Shown here piece by piece: positions 1 to 8,599 of a stretch of 64,000 nucleotides of DNA. The stretch is from Pseudomonas sp. MF4836 (GTDB lineage Bacteria; Pseudomonadota; Gammaproteobacteria; Pseudomonadales; Pseudomonadaceae): the NCBI RefSeq assembly GCF_002018875.1, contig NZ_MVOL01000013.1, positions 1 through 64,000 on the forward strand. Reading direction: 5' to 3'. The translations under genes were made by a program, and so were the position numbers. Under the pieces are notes generated by a model. The model had not been told where the DNA came from and ran no database searches. It saw nothing but the letters and a program-made list of their open reading frames with translations. Numbering within the stretch: position 1 is the first letter of the stretch; every line of letters starts with the position of its first letter.

Positions 1-31
1 CGTAGACGAGACCGCACCCCCGGAGCCCCCC

Positions 32-436
32 ATGAACTTCCACACCCGCAAATGGGTTAAGCCCGAAGACCTCAACCCCAACGGCACGCTGTTCGGCGGT
101 AGCCTGTTGCGCTGGATCGACGAAGAGGCGGCCATCTACGCCATCGTCCAGCTGGGCAATCAGCGCGTGGTCACCAAGTACATCTCGGAAATCAACTTTG
201 TCAGCGCCTCGCGCCAGGGCGACATCATCGAGCTGGGGATTACCGCCACCGAGTTCGGTCGCACCTCGATTACCCTGACCTGCGAAGTGCGCAACAAGAT
301 CACCCGCAAGAGCATTCTCACGGTCGAGAAGATGGTGTTCGTCAACCTCGGCGAAGACGGCTTGCCGGCGCCCCACGGGCGCACCGAAATCAAGTACGTG
401 AAAGACCAGTTCCAGGACGACGCCGCCGTCGAGTGA
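32..436 (+). CDS. acyl-CoA thioesterase, hotdog fold (YciA/ACOT type)
   Basis: Small cytoplasmic hotdog-fold thioesterase of 134 residues, expected to hydrolyse acyl-CoA to free acid and CoA. The N-terminal stretch with NPNGTLFGG followed by WIDEEAA is the typical catalytic-loop and central-helix region of the YciA/ACOT group, and the length fits a single hotdog domain that would oligomerise. The ATG has a GGAG about 7 bases upstream. The acyl substrate cannot be deduced. The next gene is on the same strand but 87 bases away, so co-transcription is uncertain. Confidence 0.85.
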   Translation: MNFHTRKWVKPEDLNPNGTLFGGSLLRWIDEEAAIYAIVQLGNQRVVTKYISEINFVSASRQGDIIELGITATEFGRTSITLTCEVRNKITRKSILTVEKMVFVNLGEDGLPAPHGRTEIKYVKDQFQDDAAVE

Positions 437-523
437 AGCCTTTGCGACAAAACACCTTGTGCCACTGAACAGCCCTGAACCGCGCAGGTCGTAGCTAAAT
501 GACCCGCCTGGTTCAGGAGCCTT

Positions 524-1411
524 ATGGACACCCAAAAAGACGGCAAGACCCCCGGCCTGTCGGCCGAAGAACAGCACGACGTCGACCGCAACCAACCGCC
601 TCGCGCGGCGGTCCTGCATGAAATCATCCGCACCCAGGGCGACCAGGAACTGGAGCGCAGTGTCGCTGCGCTGTGGTGGTCGGCCCTGGCTGCCGGCTTG
701 ACCATGGGCCTGTCATTGATGGGCATGGGCCTGCTCAATTCGCGCCTGCCCGACACCGAAGGCTTCAAGGTGATCGCCAGCTTCGGTTACTGCGCGGGCT
801 TTCTTGCGGTGATCCTGGCGCGCCAGCAACTGTTTACCGAAAACACCCTGACCGCGGTGCTGCCGGTGATGAGCAAGCCGACCCTGAACAACTTCGGGCG
901 CCTACTGCGGCTGTGGAGTGTGGTGCTGGTGGGTAACCTGTGCGGCACCCTGCTGGTGGCCTACGTGATGCTGCACCTGCCGATTTTTGACAGCAAGACC
1001 GATATGGCCTTCCTCGATATCGGGCGCAAGGTCATGGAAAACGACAGCAGCCAGATGTTCGCCAAAGGCATTATTTCCGGCTGGATGATTGCCACCATGG
1101 TCTGGATGATCCCGTCCATGGAGAGCGCCAAGATCTGGATCATCGTCCTGATCACCTACCTGATGGCCCTGGGTGACTTCACCCATATCGTGGTCGGTTC
1201 GGCCGAGGTCTCGTACCTGGTGTTTGCCGGCGAGTTGCCGTGGAAGGATTTCTGGCTGGTGTTCGCCGGGCCGACCCTGGCGGGCAATATCATCGGCGGC
1301 AGCTGCATCTTTGCCCTGATCAGCCATGCCCAGGTGCGCAGCGAGAGTGGCAAGCCCAATAAAACCGCGGACCAGGCGCCAGCGCCCGATCCGCGAGAGA
1401 TCAAAAAATGA
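524..1411 (+). CDS. formate/nitrite transporter (FNT) family protein, YfdC-like
   Basis: Inner-membrane protein of 295 residues. A charged cytoplasmic N-terminus of about 50 residues is followed by about six hydrophobic segments (first near 'AALWWSALAAGLTMGLSL') and a polar tail rich in Pro, Ala and Lys. This layout and the glycine-rich segments (e.g. FAGPTLAGNIIGG) fit the FNT channel family, YfdC branch, which moves small monovalent anions such as formate or nitrite. Substrate is unknown. AGGAG lies 8 bases before the ATG. The gene ends at the base next to the stop of the convergent antiporter gene. Confidence 0.85.
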   Translation: MDTQKDGKTPGLSAEEQHDVDRNQPPRAAVLHEIIRTQGDQELERSVAALWWSALAAGLTMGLSLMGMGLLNSRLPDTEGFKVIASFGYCAGFLAVILARQQLFTENTLTAVLPVMSKPTLNNFGRLLRLWSVVLVGNLCGTLLVAYVMLHLPIFDSKTDMAFLDIGRKVMENDSSQMFAKGIISGWMIATMVWMIPSMESAKIWIIVLITYLMALGDFTHIVVGSAEVSYLVFAGELPWKDFWLVFAGPTLAGNIIGGSCIFALISHAQVRSESGKPNKTADQAPAPDPREIKK

Positions 1412-2677
1412 TCAGTGAGCGTCTGCCTTGCTGGCGGGCGCCGGTGCATCGTTGGTCACGTGGCGTACCAGTTTGCCGATGCTCAGGCCCTGCAACAGGA
1501 TCGACGACAGCACCACGATGTAGGTGATGCTCAGCAACAGGTCGCGTTCCGGGCCCAGGGGCAGGGCCAGCGCCAGTGCCACCGAAACCCCGCCGCGCAG
1601 GCCGCCCCAGGTCAGGACCCGGATGGTGCCGCGCGGCACCGTGCGCCAGCGGCGCAGCAGGAGGATGGCCGGGGCCACGGTAAGCAGGCGCGAGAGCAGG
1701 ATCGCCAGCGCCAGCAGGCTCGCCGCCAACAGGTGTAGCCAGGAGAACGGCAACAGCAGCAGCTCCATGCCGATCAGGGCGAACAGCAGGGCGTTGAGCA
1801 TGTCATCGAGCAATTCCCAGAAACCGTCGAGGTAGCGCCGGGTCATGTCGTTCATCGCCAGGTTGCGCCCCAGGTTGCCGATGATCAGCCCCGCCACCAC
1901 CATCGCGATCGGTGCCGATACGTGCAGTTCGGCGGCCATCGCCGAGCCGCCGATGACCAGGGCCAGGGTCAGCATGACTTCGATCTGGTGCTGCTCGATG
2001 CTCTTGATCATCAGGTACACCAGGTAGCCGATCAGCCCGCCGAACACCACGCCGCCAATGGCCTCGTGGGCGAACAGCATGGCCGTCGCGCCAATCGTCG
2101 GGGTTTCACCCAGCTGGGCGATGCCGAGCAGTACGGTAAACACCACCACGGCGGTGCCGTCGTTGAACAGCGACTCGCCGACGATGGTGGTCTTCAGCGG
2201 TTTGGACGCGTTGGCGGTACGCAGCACGCCGAGCACGGCAATCGGGTCGGTGGGTGAAATCAGCGCGCCGAACAGCAGGCAGTAGAGGAAGCTCACATGC
2301 CAGCCGAACAGGCCGAAGATCCAGTAGGCCAGGCTGCCGATCACCACTGTGGCGACCAGAACGCCGACCGTGGCCAGCAGGCCGATGGGCCAGCGGTAAC
2401 TGCGCAGGTCGCCGAGGTTGACGTGCAGGGCGCCGGCGAACAGCAGGAACGACAGCATCCAGTTCATCAGCAGGTCGCCGAAGTCGATCTGGCCGATCAG
2501 TTGTTGCACGTGCTCTTCGAGCCCGGGGTAGCCAAGAAAGCTCAGGCCTTGCAGCAGCAGGGAAAACAGCAGTGCGGTCACCATCACGCCGATGGTCGGC
2601 GGCAGGCCGATAAAGCGGAAATTAACGTAGGTGAGCAGGGTGGTCAGGCAAATAAATGCAGCGACAAGTTCAAGCAT
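1412..2677 (-). CDS. Na+/H+ antiporter, CPA1 family (NhaP-like)
   Basis: Polytopic inner-membrane cation:proton antiporter of 421 residues with about 12 hydrophobic segments. Signature stretches are LISPTDPIAVLG and GESLFNDGTAVVVF, whose Asp residues form the ion-binding site in CPA1 exchangers, and GGLRGGVSVALALALP near the C-terminus. It probably extrudes Na+ (or K+) in exchange for protons for pH and salt homeostasis. No cytoplasmic regulatory domain is present. It converges with the FNT gene. Confidence 0.9.
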   Translation of the reverse strand: MLELVAAFICLTTLLTYVNFRFIGLPPTIGVMVTALLFSLLLQGLSFLGYPGLEEHVQQLIGQIDFGDLLMNWMLSFLLFAGALHVNLGDLRSYRWPIGLLATVGVLVATVVIGSLAYWIFGLFGWHVSFLYCLLFGALISPTDPIAVLGVLRTANASKPLKTTIVGESLFNDGTAVVVFTVLLGIAQLGETPTIGATAMLFAHEAIGGVVFGGLIGYLVYLMIKSIEQHQIEVMLTLALVIGGSAMAAELHVSAPIAMVVAGLIIGNLGRNLAMNDMTRRYLDGFWELLDDMLNALLFALIGMELLLLPFSWLHLLAASLLALAILLSRLLTVAPAILLLRRWRTVPRGTIRVLTWGGLRGGVSVALALALPLGPERDLLLSITYIVVLSSILLQGLSIGKLVRHVTNDAPAPASKADAH

Positions 2678-2716
2678 CCGGACTCCTTTGGATGAACAGC
2701 GAGGGTGACAGGGGGC

Positions 2717-2785
2717 GGCAGCAAGCTTCGGGCCTCAAGCTGCAAGTTTCAAGCTTGAGGCTCACCGCTTGCCACTTGCAGCTGC
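2717..2785. repeat. intergenic palindromic repeat (AAGCTTGCAGC type)
   Basis: Nested inverted repeat in the 296-base gap between the antiporter and the EamA gene. Arms GCCTCAAGC (2732-2740) and GCTTGAGGC (2753-2761) sit inside outer GCAGC/GCTGC arms. Two similar AAGCTTGCAGC-rich palindromes occur at 22991-23041 and 29832-29881, always next to a gene end, so this is a second dispersed palindrome family besides REP. The rest of the gap shows no gene. Confidence 0.6.
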
Positions 2786-2973
2786 TATTAGTCTGTAGTC
2801 TTGACGCGCTGATCAGGCATGCGCATGCCGGTTCCCGTCCCCGGAGGGTCGAGCGGCGGCAGGAATTATTGGAATAGGTATCTGCGCAACTGAGTGCGGC
2901 GTGGTCGGCGCCAGTATAAACAGCCGAAAGGGCTAGGTGAAACGTTTCTCCTCTATCAAACAGGGAGTCTGAA

Positions 2974-3807
2974 GTGCTGGCGACAAGTCTGGTTCTGGTG
3001 GCGGCGCTGCTGCATGCGGCCTGGAACACCCTGATCAAATTCAGTGCCGAGCGGTTGTTGGTGGTGGCGTGCATGGACAGTGTGGCGCTGTTGTTCGTGG
3101 CCTTGATGCTGGGCTTCGTCGAGCTGCCGCCTGCCGCGATCTGGCCATGGATCCTGGCCTCCGCCGCCTTTGAACTGCTGTACCGCTACCTGTTGATCCA
3201 GGCCTACCGGGTGGGCGACCTGGGGCTGGTTTACCCCTTGATGCGCGGGCTATCGCCTCTGGTGGTGCTGGCCCTGACCCTGGTGTTTGCCGGAGAAGTG
3301 CTCAGCACCCAGCAGATCCTCGGCATTCTGCTGATCCCCTTCGGCATGCTTTGCCTGTTGTGGCAGGGCGGTGGCGGCGAGCGCCTGCCGTGGTCGATGC
3401 TGCCGGTGGTGGCGCTGATTGGCCTGTGCATCGGTTGCTACACCTTTATCGATGGCCAGGCCCTGCGGCGCTGGTCGCACCCTCTGGATTACCTGGTCTG
3501 GGTCACGCTGCTCAGTGCCTGGCCCTTTCCCTTGCTGGCGCTGGTCCGCAGGCGCCCGGCATTCGCCCTGTTCTGGCGTGAACAGTGGCGGTTGGGGCTG
3601 TGCGTCGGATTTTGCGTATTGTTCAGCTACGCTTTGGTGCTTTGGGCCATGCAGCTTGGCTCGATTGCCGAAGCTGCGGCGTTGCGCGAGATCAGCGTGA
3701 TCCTGGTGGTGCTGTTCGGCATGCGCTACTTGAAAGAACCTTTCGGGCGGCCACGGCTCTTAGCCTGTGGGCTGGTCCTGATCGGCATGCTGGTGATGAA
3801 GTTCTGA
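2974..3807 (+). CDS. EamA/DMT-family transporter
   Basis: Inner-membrane protein of 277 residues with about ten hydrophobic segments in two repeats, the EamA drug/metabolite transporter layout. It begins with GTG preceded by CAGGGAG 8 bases upstream. 'LQAYRVGDLGLVYPLMRG' and 'ALREISVILVVLFGMRYLKEPF' are the typical end-of-helix segments of the two EamA halves. It likely exports a small metabolite, not identifiable from sequence. The MAPEG gene follows after 34 bases and may be co-transcribed. Confidence 0.85.
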   Translation: MLATSLVLVAALLHAAWNTLIKFSAERLLVVACMDSVALLFVALMLGFVELPPAAIWPWILASAAFELLYRYLLIQAYRVGDLGLVYPLMRGLSPLVVLALTLVFAGEVLSTQQILGILLIPFGMLCLLWQGGGGERLPWSMLPVVALIGLCIGCYTFIDGQALRRWSHPLDYLVWVTLLSAWPFPLLALVRRRPAFALFWREQWRLGLCVGFCVLFSYALVLWAMQLGSIAEAAALREISVILVVLFGMRYLKEPFGRPRLLACGLVLIGMLVMKF

Positions 3808-3841
3808 TCCGTCCCCCCTAACTTTAAAAAAGGACCCTGCC

Positions 3842-4228
3842 ATGACCGTTGCTTTCTGGTGTGTATTTATCGCCATCCTCCTGCCGTACCTGTGCACCGG
3901 TATCGCCAAGTTCAGTGGTGGCAAGTTCGGGCCACGGCAGAACCACGACCCGCGTGCGTTCCTGGCGACCCTTGAAGGCTTCGCCAAGCGTGCCCATTCC
4001 GCCCAGCTCAACAGCTTCGAAGTGACCCCGGCCTTTGCGGCGGCGGTGATCATTGCCCATGTCGCCAATGTGGCGCAGCTGGTGACCATCGACGTGCTGG
4101 CGGTGCTGTTTATCACCAGTCGCCTGCTGTACATCATCTGCTACCTGGCGGACTGGGCCATGCTGCGCTCGGTGGTGTGGTTCGTGGGCATGGCACTGAT
4201 TGCCAGCTTCTTTTTCGTTTCGATCTGA
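3842..4228 (+). CDS. MAPEG family membrane protein
   Basis: Protein of 128 residues with four hydrophobic segments and the MAPEG-type stretch NHDPR...KRAHSAQLNSFE in the loop after the first helix. MAPEG proteins are membrane-associated, often glutathione-dependent enzymes; the bacterial members of this subtype have no assigned substrate. AGGA lies upstream of the ATG. It lies 34 bases after the EamA gene on the same strand. Confidence 0.85.
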   Translation: MTVAFWCVFIAILLPYLCTGIAKFSGGKFGPRQNHDPRAFLATLEGFAKRAHSAQLNSFEVTPAFAAAVIIAHVANVAQLVTIDVLAVLFITSRLLYIICYLADWAMLRSVVWFVGMALIASFFFVSI

Positions 4229-4238
4229 TCGCTGTTCC

Positions 4239-4269
4239 GCGACCCTGGGCTGCTTTCGCCGAGGGTCGC
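4239..4269. terminator. possible hairpin between convergent genes
   Basis: An 8-bp stem, GCGACCCT (4239-4246) with AGGGTCGC (4262-4269) and a 15-base loop, sits between the MAPEG gene and the convergent mltA stop. No T-run follows, so a terminator role is only suggested by position. Confidence 0.35.
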
Positions 4270-4310
4270 CGCCTGCGAAGTTACGGGCGGCGTGGAGTTG
4301 AGTGGCGAGG

Positions 4311-5483
4311 TTATTTGCTGTCGGCCACTTCCGGAACGGCCGGCAGCGCCGCGCCCTTGGGCCAGAGCATCCAGATCTGTCCTTGCTGTTTCATGTCGCC
4401 GGCCAGTTGCCCGGCTGCATCCCCCGTACCCCAGAACAGATCCGCACGGACCTCGCCGGTGATGGCGCCGCCGGTGTCCTGAGCGGCCACCGGGCGCACC
4501 AGACTGCTGCCATCCGGGCGGGTGGTGGACAGCCACAACAGGCTGCCCAGGGGAATCACTTTGCGATCCACCGCCACGCTGTAGCCTGAGGTCAGGGGCA
4601 CATTCAGCGACCCACGCGGACCTTCGTTACTGTCCGGGTTGCGGTTGAAGAACACATAACTGGGGTTGCTCCCCAGCAGCTCGGGAATACGTGCCGGGTG
4701 GGCCTTGGCCCATGCCGCGATGGCACCCATGGTGACTTCTTCTTTTTTCAGCTCGCCCTGATCCACCAGCCAGCGCCCAATCGGCCGATAAGGATGGCCG
4801 TTCTGGTCGGCATAGCCGATGCGCAGTTGGCGACCATCGGCCAGCTGGATCCGTCCCGAGCCCTGGATCTGCAGGAATTGCAGGTCCATCGGGTCGGTCA
4901 GCCAGGCGATCACCGGGGCCTTGACGCCCTTGGTCTCGATGCTGGCAGCGTCGTCGTAGGGCTTGAGCACCCGGCCTTCAAGCCGGCCGCGCAGGCGCTT
5001 GCCCTTGAGTTCGGGGTAGAGGCTGTCCAGGGCGACGATGATCATGTCATCCGGCACGCCGTACACCGGCACATTGGCGGTCTTGGTCGCGGTCAGGCTA
5101 CCGGGGTAGACCGGTTCGTAGTAACCGGTGATCAGGCCATTGCTGCTGCCATTGGCCGAGCGCAGGCCGAAGACCTGAAGGTGTTCTTCAAGAAAGCCGC
5201 GAATGGCGGCGGGCGTCTGCGGCACAGTGGCCGCCGCGGCGCAGGTTGGTCCCCAGATCGTATCGGCCTTGAGTCGGGTGCAGGCACTGCGCCAGGAGCC
5301 GAAGCCGGCCAGCAGGTCATTGTCGGCGACCTGCGGCAGGGCTTCCCAGGGTGCGCTGACGTAGGTGGCGATGGCGTGGGACTGGGGCGTTTCGGTGTCG
5401 CTGCCATTGCACCCGGCCAGCAGGGCCAGGGTCGGCAGGGTCCAGGCCAGGTGACGGCGCCAGGCGCTGAAACTGAGATTCAT
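4311..5483 (-). CDS. mltA: membrane-bound lytic murein transglycosylase A (MltA)
   Basis: Lipoprotein enzyme of 390 residues that cleaves the MurNAc-GlcNAc bond of peptidoglycan to give 1,6-anhydro ends. A lipoprotein signal with LLAGC at residues ~21-25 targets it to the outer membrane. The MltA domain (GYYEPVYPGSL, IQGSGRIQLADG) is followed by a C-terminal 3D domain containing the catalytic-Asp motif AQDTGGAI. The ATG at 5483 was chosen over an upstream one because GGAAG precedes it closely and it gives a proper signal peptide. It is divergent from the cytochrome gene. Confidence 0.92.
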   Translation of the reverse strand: MNLSFSAWRRHLAWTLPTLALLAGCNGSDTETPQSHAIATYVSAPWEALPQVADNDLLAGFGSWRSACTRLKADTIWGPTCAAAATVPQTPAAIRGFLEEHLQVFGLRSANGSSNGLITGYYEPVYPGSLTATKTANVPVYGVPDDMIIVALDSLYPELKGKRLRGRLEGRVLKPYDDAASIETKGVKAPVIAWLTDPMDLQFLQIQGSGRIQLADGRQLRIGYADQNGHPYRPIGRWLVDQGELKKEEVTMGAIAAWAKAHPARIPELLGSNPSYVFFNRNPDSNEGPRGSLNVPLTSGYSVAVDRKVIPLGSLLWLSTTRPDGSSLVRPVAAQDTGGAITGEVRADLFWGTGDAAGQLAGDMKQQGQIWMLWPKGAALPAVPEVADSK

Positions 5484-5611
5484 GCGGTACTTCCTTTGAC
5501 GATTGCGCGAGCCGTGCAGGCGCTCGGGCAACCCTTGTTTTTAATAGGGCTATTGGTCTTTGCCGGGCAGGCGAGGATACTGGCTGCCGTTTTCCCGAAC
5601 CTTGAGCCACC

Positions 5612-6061
5612 ATGATTCTTAAAAGACTTGCTGTTGTATTGCTGGCCTGCCTGACGCTTTCTGCCTGCGGTGGAGTCGATCCGAACTCGCCCCTGGGGCA
5701 GCGCAAGGCGATCTTCAAACAGATGCTCAAGACCGGTGAAGACCTGGGCGGCATGCTTCGCGGACGGATCGCCTTCGACGGTGCGCGTTTCGCCGAGGGC
5801 GCGGTCAAACTCGACAGCCTGTCCCATGAGCCGTGGAAGCACTTTCCCCAGGTCAAGGAAGAGGAAAATACCAGCGCCACCGACGATGTCTGGCGCAAGC
5901 AGGCGCGCTTCCAGGAGCTGGCGCGCAACCTTGAGGCGGCCACCGGTGAATTGGTGATCGCGAGTCAGGTCCAGCCCTACAAGGCCGCCAATCTCGGCCC
6001 GGCGGTGCAGAAGGTCGAAGATGCGTGCAGTGCTTGCCATAAAGAGCTTCGTGATCACTGA
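5612..6061 (+). CDS. cytochrome c-556/c'-like lipoprotein
   Basis: Protein of 149 residues with a lipoprotein signal (LTLSACGG), a helical body and one haem-binding motif CSACH at residues 139-143, close to the C-terminus as in the four-helix-bundle cytochrome c'/c-556 family. It is expected in the periplasm, anchored to a membrane, and carries one covalent haem. Partner redox enzymes are not evident nearby. It is transcribed divergently from mltA across a 128-base gap. Confidence 0.8.
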   Translation: MILKRLAVVLLACLTLSACGGVDPNSPLGQRKAIFKQMLKTGEDLGGMLRGRIAFDGARFAEGAVKLDSLSHEPWKHFPQVKEEENTSATDDVWRKQARFQELARNLEAATGELVIASQVQPYKAANLGPAVQKVEDACSACHKELRDH

Positions 6062-6159
6062 TCCTGCTTTAAATCGGGCGACCTGGGCAGGACCGGGGCA
6101 TCTGTCGCGACGGCAGCGGCCAGACCCGGGGCTTGAGGCGGTGCCTGCTGCGCAGGCAA

Positions 6160-6182
6160 GCGGGAGCAAGCTCCCTCGCCAC
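6160..6182 (-). repeat. single REP element
   Basis: A 23-base copy of the pseudomonad REP sequence (GCGGGAGCAAGCTCCCTCGCC then AC, reverse orientation) lies between the cytochrome gene and the DUF1090 gene. It matches the copies at 13.1, 26.6, 34.7 and 39.5 kb but has no partner, so it is a singlet rather than a REPIN. Confidence 0.85.
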
Positions 6183-6226
6183 GGACAGTCCTGAGTCAAG
6201 GTTTGGCGTGAAAGCCCGTCAGCGGC

Positions 6227-6622
6227 TTATTTATCCAGCTCGTCCAGGGCTTGCTGCAGTTCCTTGCGGGATTCGGCGAGCTTGTCCTTGCGCTTGTTGA
6301 TCTTCTCCGAATCGCCTTTTTTCATGGCTTTATCCAGGTCGGCCTGGCGGCGGCTGACTTCGTGCTTGGCATCCAGCACCTTATTTTCCCGTTCCTTCTT
6401 CAGCGAGGCGTCGGTGCAGTTGGCAGTGACTTCGCTCAGGGCTTTTTCCAGGCCAGCCTGCTGTTCGCTGTTGCCGTGAGCCTTGGCTTGCTCGATCTGG
6501 ACGCTGATGGCCTGGCGCTTGGCGGCGCAGCCGGTGAGTTCCGGGGCCTGCTCTGTGGCCAGCACCGGGGCGGCCACCAGGCTGCAAAGGGTCAAAAGCG
6601 CGAGCGGTGAAAACAGTTTCAT
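6227..6622 (-). CDS. DUF1090 family periplasmic protein
   Basis: Small protein of 131 residues with a clear signal peptide ending near PVLA-TEQ, then a conserved CAAKRQAI segment and a strongly charged, helix-forming Lys/Glu/Arg-rich body (coiled-coil like) typical of DUF1090. Two Cys (in GCAAK and NCTDAS) could form a disulfide. Function of the family is unknown. It is a single gene with its own promoter region upstream. Confidence 0.85.
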   Translation of the reverse strand: MKLFSPLALLTLCSLVAAPVLATEQAPELTGCAAKRQAISVQIEQAKAHGNSEQQAGLEKALSEVTANCTDASLKKERENKVLDAKHEVSRRQADLDKAMKKGDSEKINKRKDKLAESRKELQQALDELDK

Positions 6623-6717
6623 AAAGGCTCCGTAAGGTCGCTATCAGGTGGGCAGACGGTTGGGCTCTTGGAGCGTAGTCGTGCCCTTGGGGTTCAACAC
6701 CACGGATCGATCAGTCT

Positions 6718-8397
6718 TCAAAACCCTTCGACCCCGGCGGCTCTCAATTCTTCTGTGACAGCCCGCATCTGCGGGCTCTGCAAAAACGCGCTCAACTGTG
6801 CGGCGCGCTTGGGGCCGATGTTGCCCTCGGCCTGCCATTGTTCGGTACTTTTGCTCGCCAGGATCTGCCACGGGCCTTGCAGGCTGGCCGTGCCACTGGG
6901 CGGCAAGCCCAGGGCCTTCAGCCAGCGTGCGAAAGGTCGTTGCCGGGCGCCTTGCAGGCTGTCGAGCAGGCGTGCGCTGCTGCGTTCGCCAAAACCGGCA
7001 ATGTTAGCAAGCTCTGCGTGGTCGAGGGTCAACCAATCGACCAAGCCTTTGATGCGACCTGTTTCAATCAGTTTCTCCCAGGTGCCGCTAGCGACATGGG
7101 GCAGGTCCAGCCCCTGCTTGCCGCTGAGCCAGGTCAGGCGTGCAAGGAACTGGCTTTCGCAACCGGGCAGCGGCTGCCAGCAGCTCAGGTAATCAAAGGC
7201 CCCGGGGTCGGGCACCGTGATTGGTGCCCGTTGCGCCGAACGCAGCACCACGCTGTCCAGGCGTGGCACCGTCAGCCCGGCCAGGCTGATGGCCACCTGG
7301 TCGCCGGGGCGGATATCCAGCGCTTGCCAGCGCTGTAGCGAGCCACTGCTGACCCGGCGGATCTGTCGGTCATCCAGGCGCACCGGCTCCAGTTCCAGCA
7401 GTGGGGTGATGCGCCCGGTGCGGCCGATCTTGAATTGCACCTTGCGTACCGTGGCCAGGGCCTGCCGGTAGGGGTATTTCCAGGCCACCAGCCAGTACGG
7501 TGCCTTGACCTGCCAGCGCTGCGCGGGCGGGCGCAGGCTTTGGCGCAACACAATGCCGTCGCTGGCAAAGGGCAGGGGCGCGCGATACCAGTGGTCGCGC
7601 CAGCGCCGTGCGCCTTCAAGGTCGGTGACGGGGTGGCTGTACTCGCGGCTTTCGGTGAACCCCAGGCTGCTCAACTGCGCCAGGCGTTCGGGTAGGGTGT
7701 TCGGGCCCTGTGGCCAGTCCCAGACAAACAGGCCGATCTGCCGTGCCTCTTGCGCCCGCAGCTGTTTGCGTGCCATCAGCCCGGCGATCTGGCTGCGGGC
7801 ATTGCGGCTGCCGGCCTCCGCCTGAACGTGGGCTTCCAGGCGCCAGTACAGCTCGCCTTGCAGCAGCAGGTCCACCGGCTGGGGCAATCGCTTGGGAATG
7901 GCCTCGATCAACTGCGCAGCGGCGCTCCAGTCCTGGCCACGCAGGCCGTCGCCACGGCTGATGGCCTGCTGGAACAGGCCGCGACGGTAGATCAGGGTCA
8001 CCGCCACGCCGTCGACCTTCGGCTGCACCCAGACCTGGCGGCGGCCTTGCAGCCAGGACTGTACGGCCTGGTCGTCGGCGAGTTTCTCGAGGCCGGTATG
8101 GGGGATCGGGTGGGCCACGTCGCCGGCAGCGCTGCGCAGCGGCTGGTCAGCAGTGGACGCGACGCCGAAGCACTGGCGCCAGGTGATCAGGCGTTGCCGT
8201 GCCTGGTCATACAGCTCGTCGGCCACTGCGGATTGGCCCTGTCGGTGATAGCCCTCGTCCCAGGCCTGCAGTTGCCGATGCAGGGCGCTGATTTCTTCAG
8301 TGGCGCGGGCGGTGGGCCAATCCGGGCAGGCGGCCATGGCCGGCAGGACGAGAAGTGCCAGGGCGAAACTGATCAACCATTGCAGTCTGGGCAACAT
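6718..8397 (-). CDS. ligB: NAD+-dependent DNA ligase LigB
   Basis: Ligase of 559 residues. The adenylation lysine is K127 in PKVDG, followed by nucleotidyltransferase motifs (SRGDGLRG, WKYPYRQ), an OB-fold segment, a reduced Cys-containing zinc region (DYLSCWQPLPGCE) and C-terminal helix-hairpin-helix repeats (IAGFGERS, GNIGPKRA). It lacks the BRCT domain of LigA, as LigB proteins do. The first ~22 residues look like a secretion signal ending PAMAA-CPDW, also known for enterobacterial LigB. AGGA precedes the ATG. Confidence 0.92.
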   Translation of the reverse strand: MLPRLQWLISFALALLVLPAMAACPDWPTARATEEISALHRQLQAWDEGYHRQGQSAVADELYDQARQRLITWRQCFGVASTADQPLRSAAGDVAHPIPHTGLEKLADDQAVQSWLQGRRQVWVQPKVDGVAVTLIYRRGLFQQAISRGDGLRGQDWSAAAQLIEAIPKRLPQPVDLLLQGELYWRLEAHVQAEAGSRNARSQIAGLMARKQLRAQEARQIGLFVWDWPQGPNTLPERLAQLSSLGFTESREYSHPVTDLEGARRWRDHWYRAPLPFASDGIVLRQSLRPPAQRWQVKAPYWLVAWKYPYRQALATVRKVQFKIGRTGRITPLLELEPVRLDDRQIRRVSSGSLQRWQALDIRPGDQVAISLAGLTVPRLDSVVLRSAQRAPITVPDPGAFDYLSCWQPLPGCESQFLARLTWLSGKQGLDLPHVASGTWEKLIETGRIKGLVDWLTLDHAELANIAGFGERSSARLLDSLQGARQRPFARWLKALGLPPSGTASLQGPWQILASKSTEQWQAEGNIGPKRAAQLSAFLQSPQMRAVTEELRAAGVEGF

Positions 8398-8544
8398 GGG
8401 GAGCGTCCTTGCTCGGGCGTGATGTCGACCAAGGTTAGGCCGCTCCGCGAGGCGCGGGGCACTCGGCTGGTTGCCGGTTGTTTCGGGGCCCGGGAGGCGG
8501 CCGGTAAGCCCCGGGCCAGAGGCCGGCAGGGAAACCTTCGGCTA

Positions 8545-8580
8545 CAAAAAAGCCCCGCAGGGCGAACCGTGCGGGGCTTT
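8545..8580 (-). terminator. rho-independent terminator of metK
   Basis: Stem AAAGCCCCGC / GCGGGGCTTT with a 12-base loop; read on the minus strand it ends in a run of six T, 20 bases after the metK stop. Confidence 0.9.
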
Positions 8581-8599
8581 GGATGTTGCCAGGTGAAGC

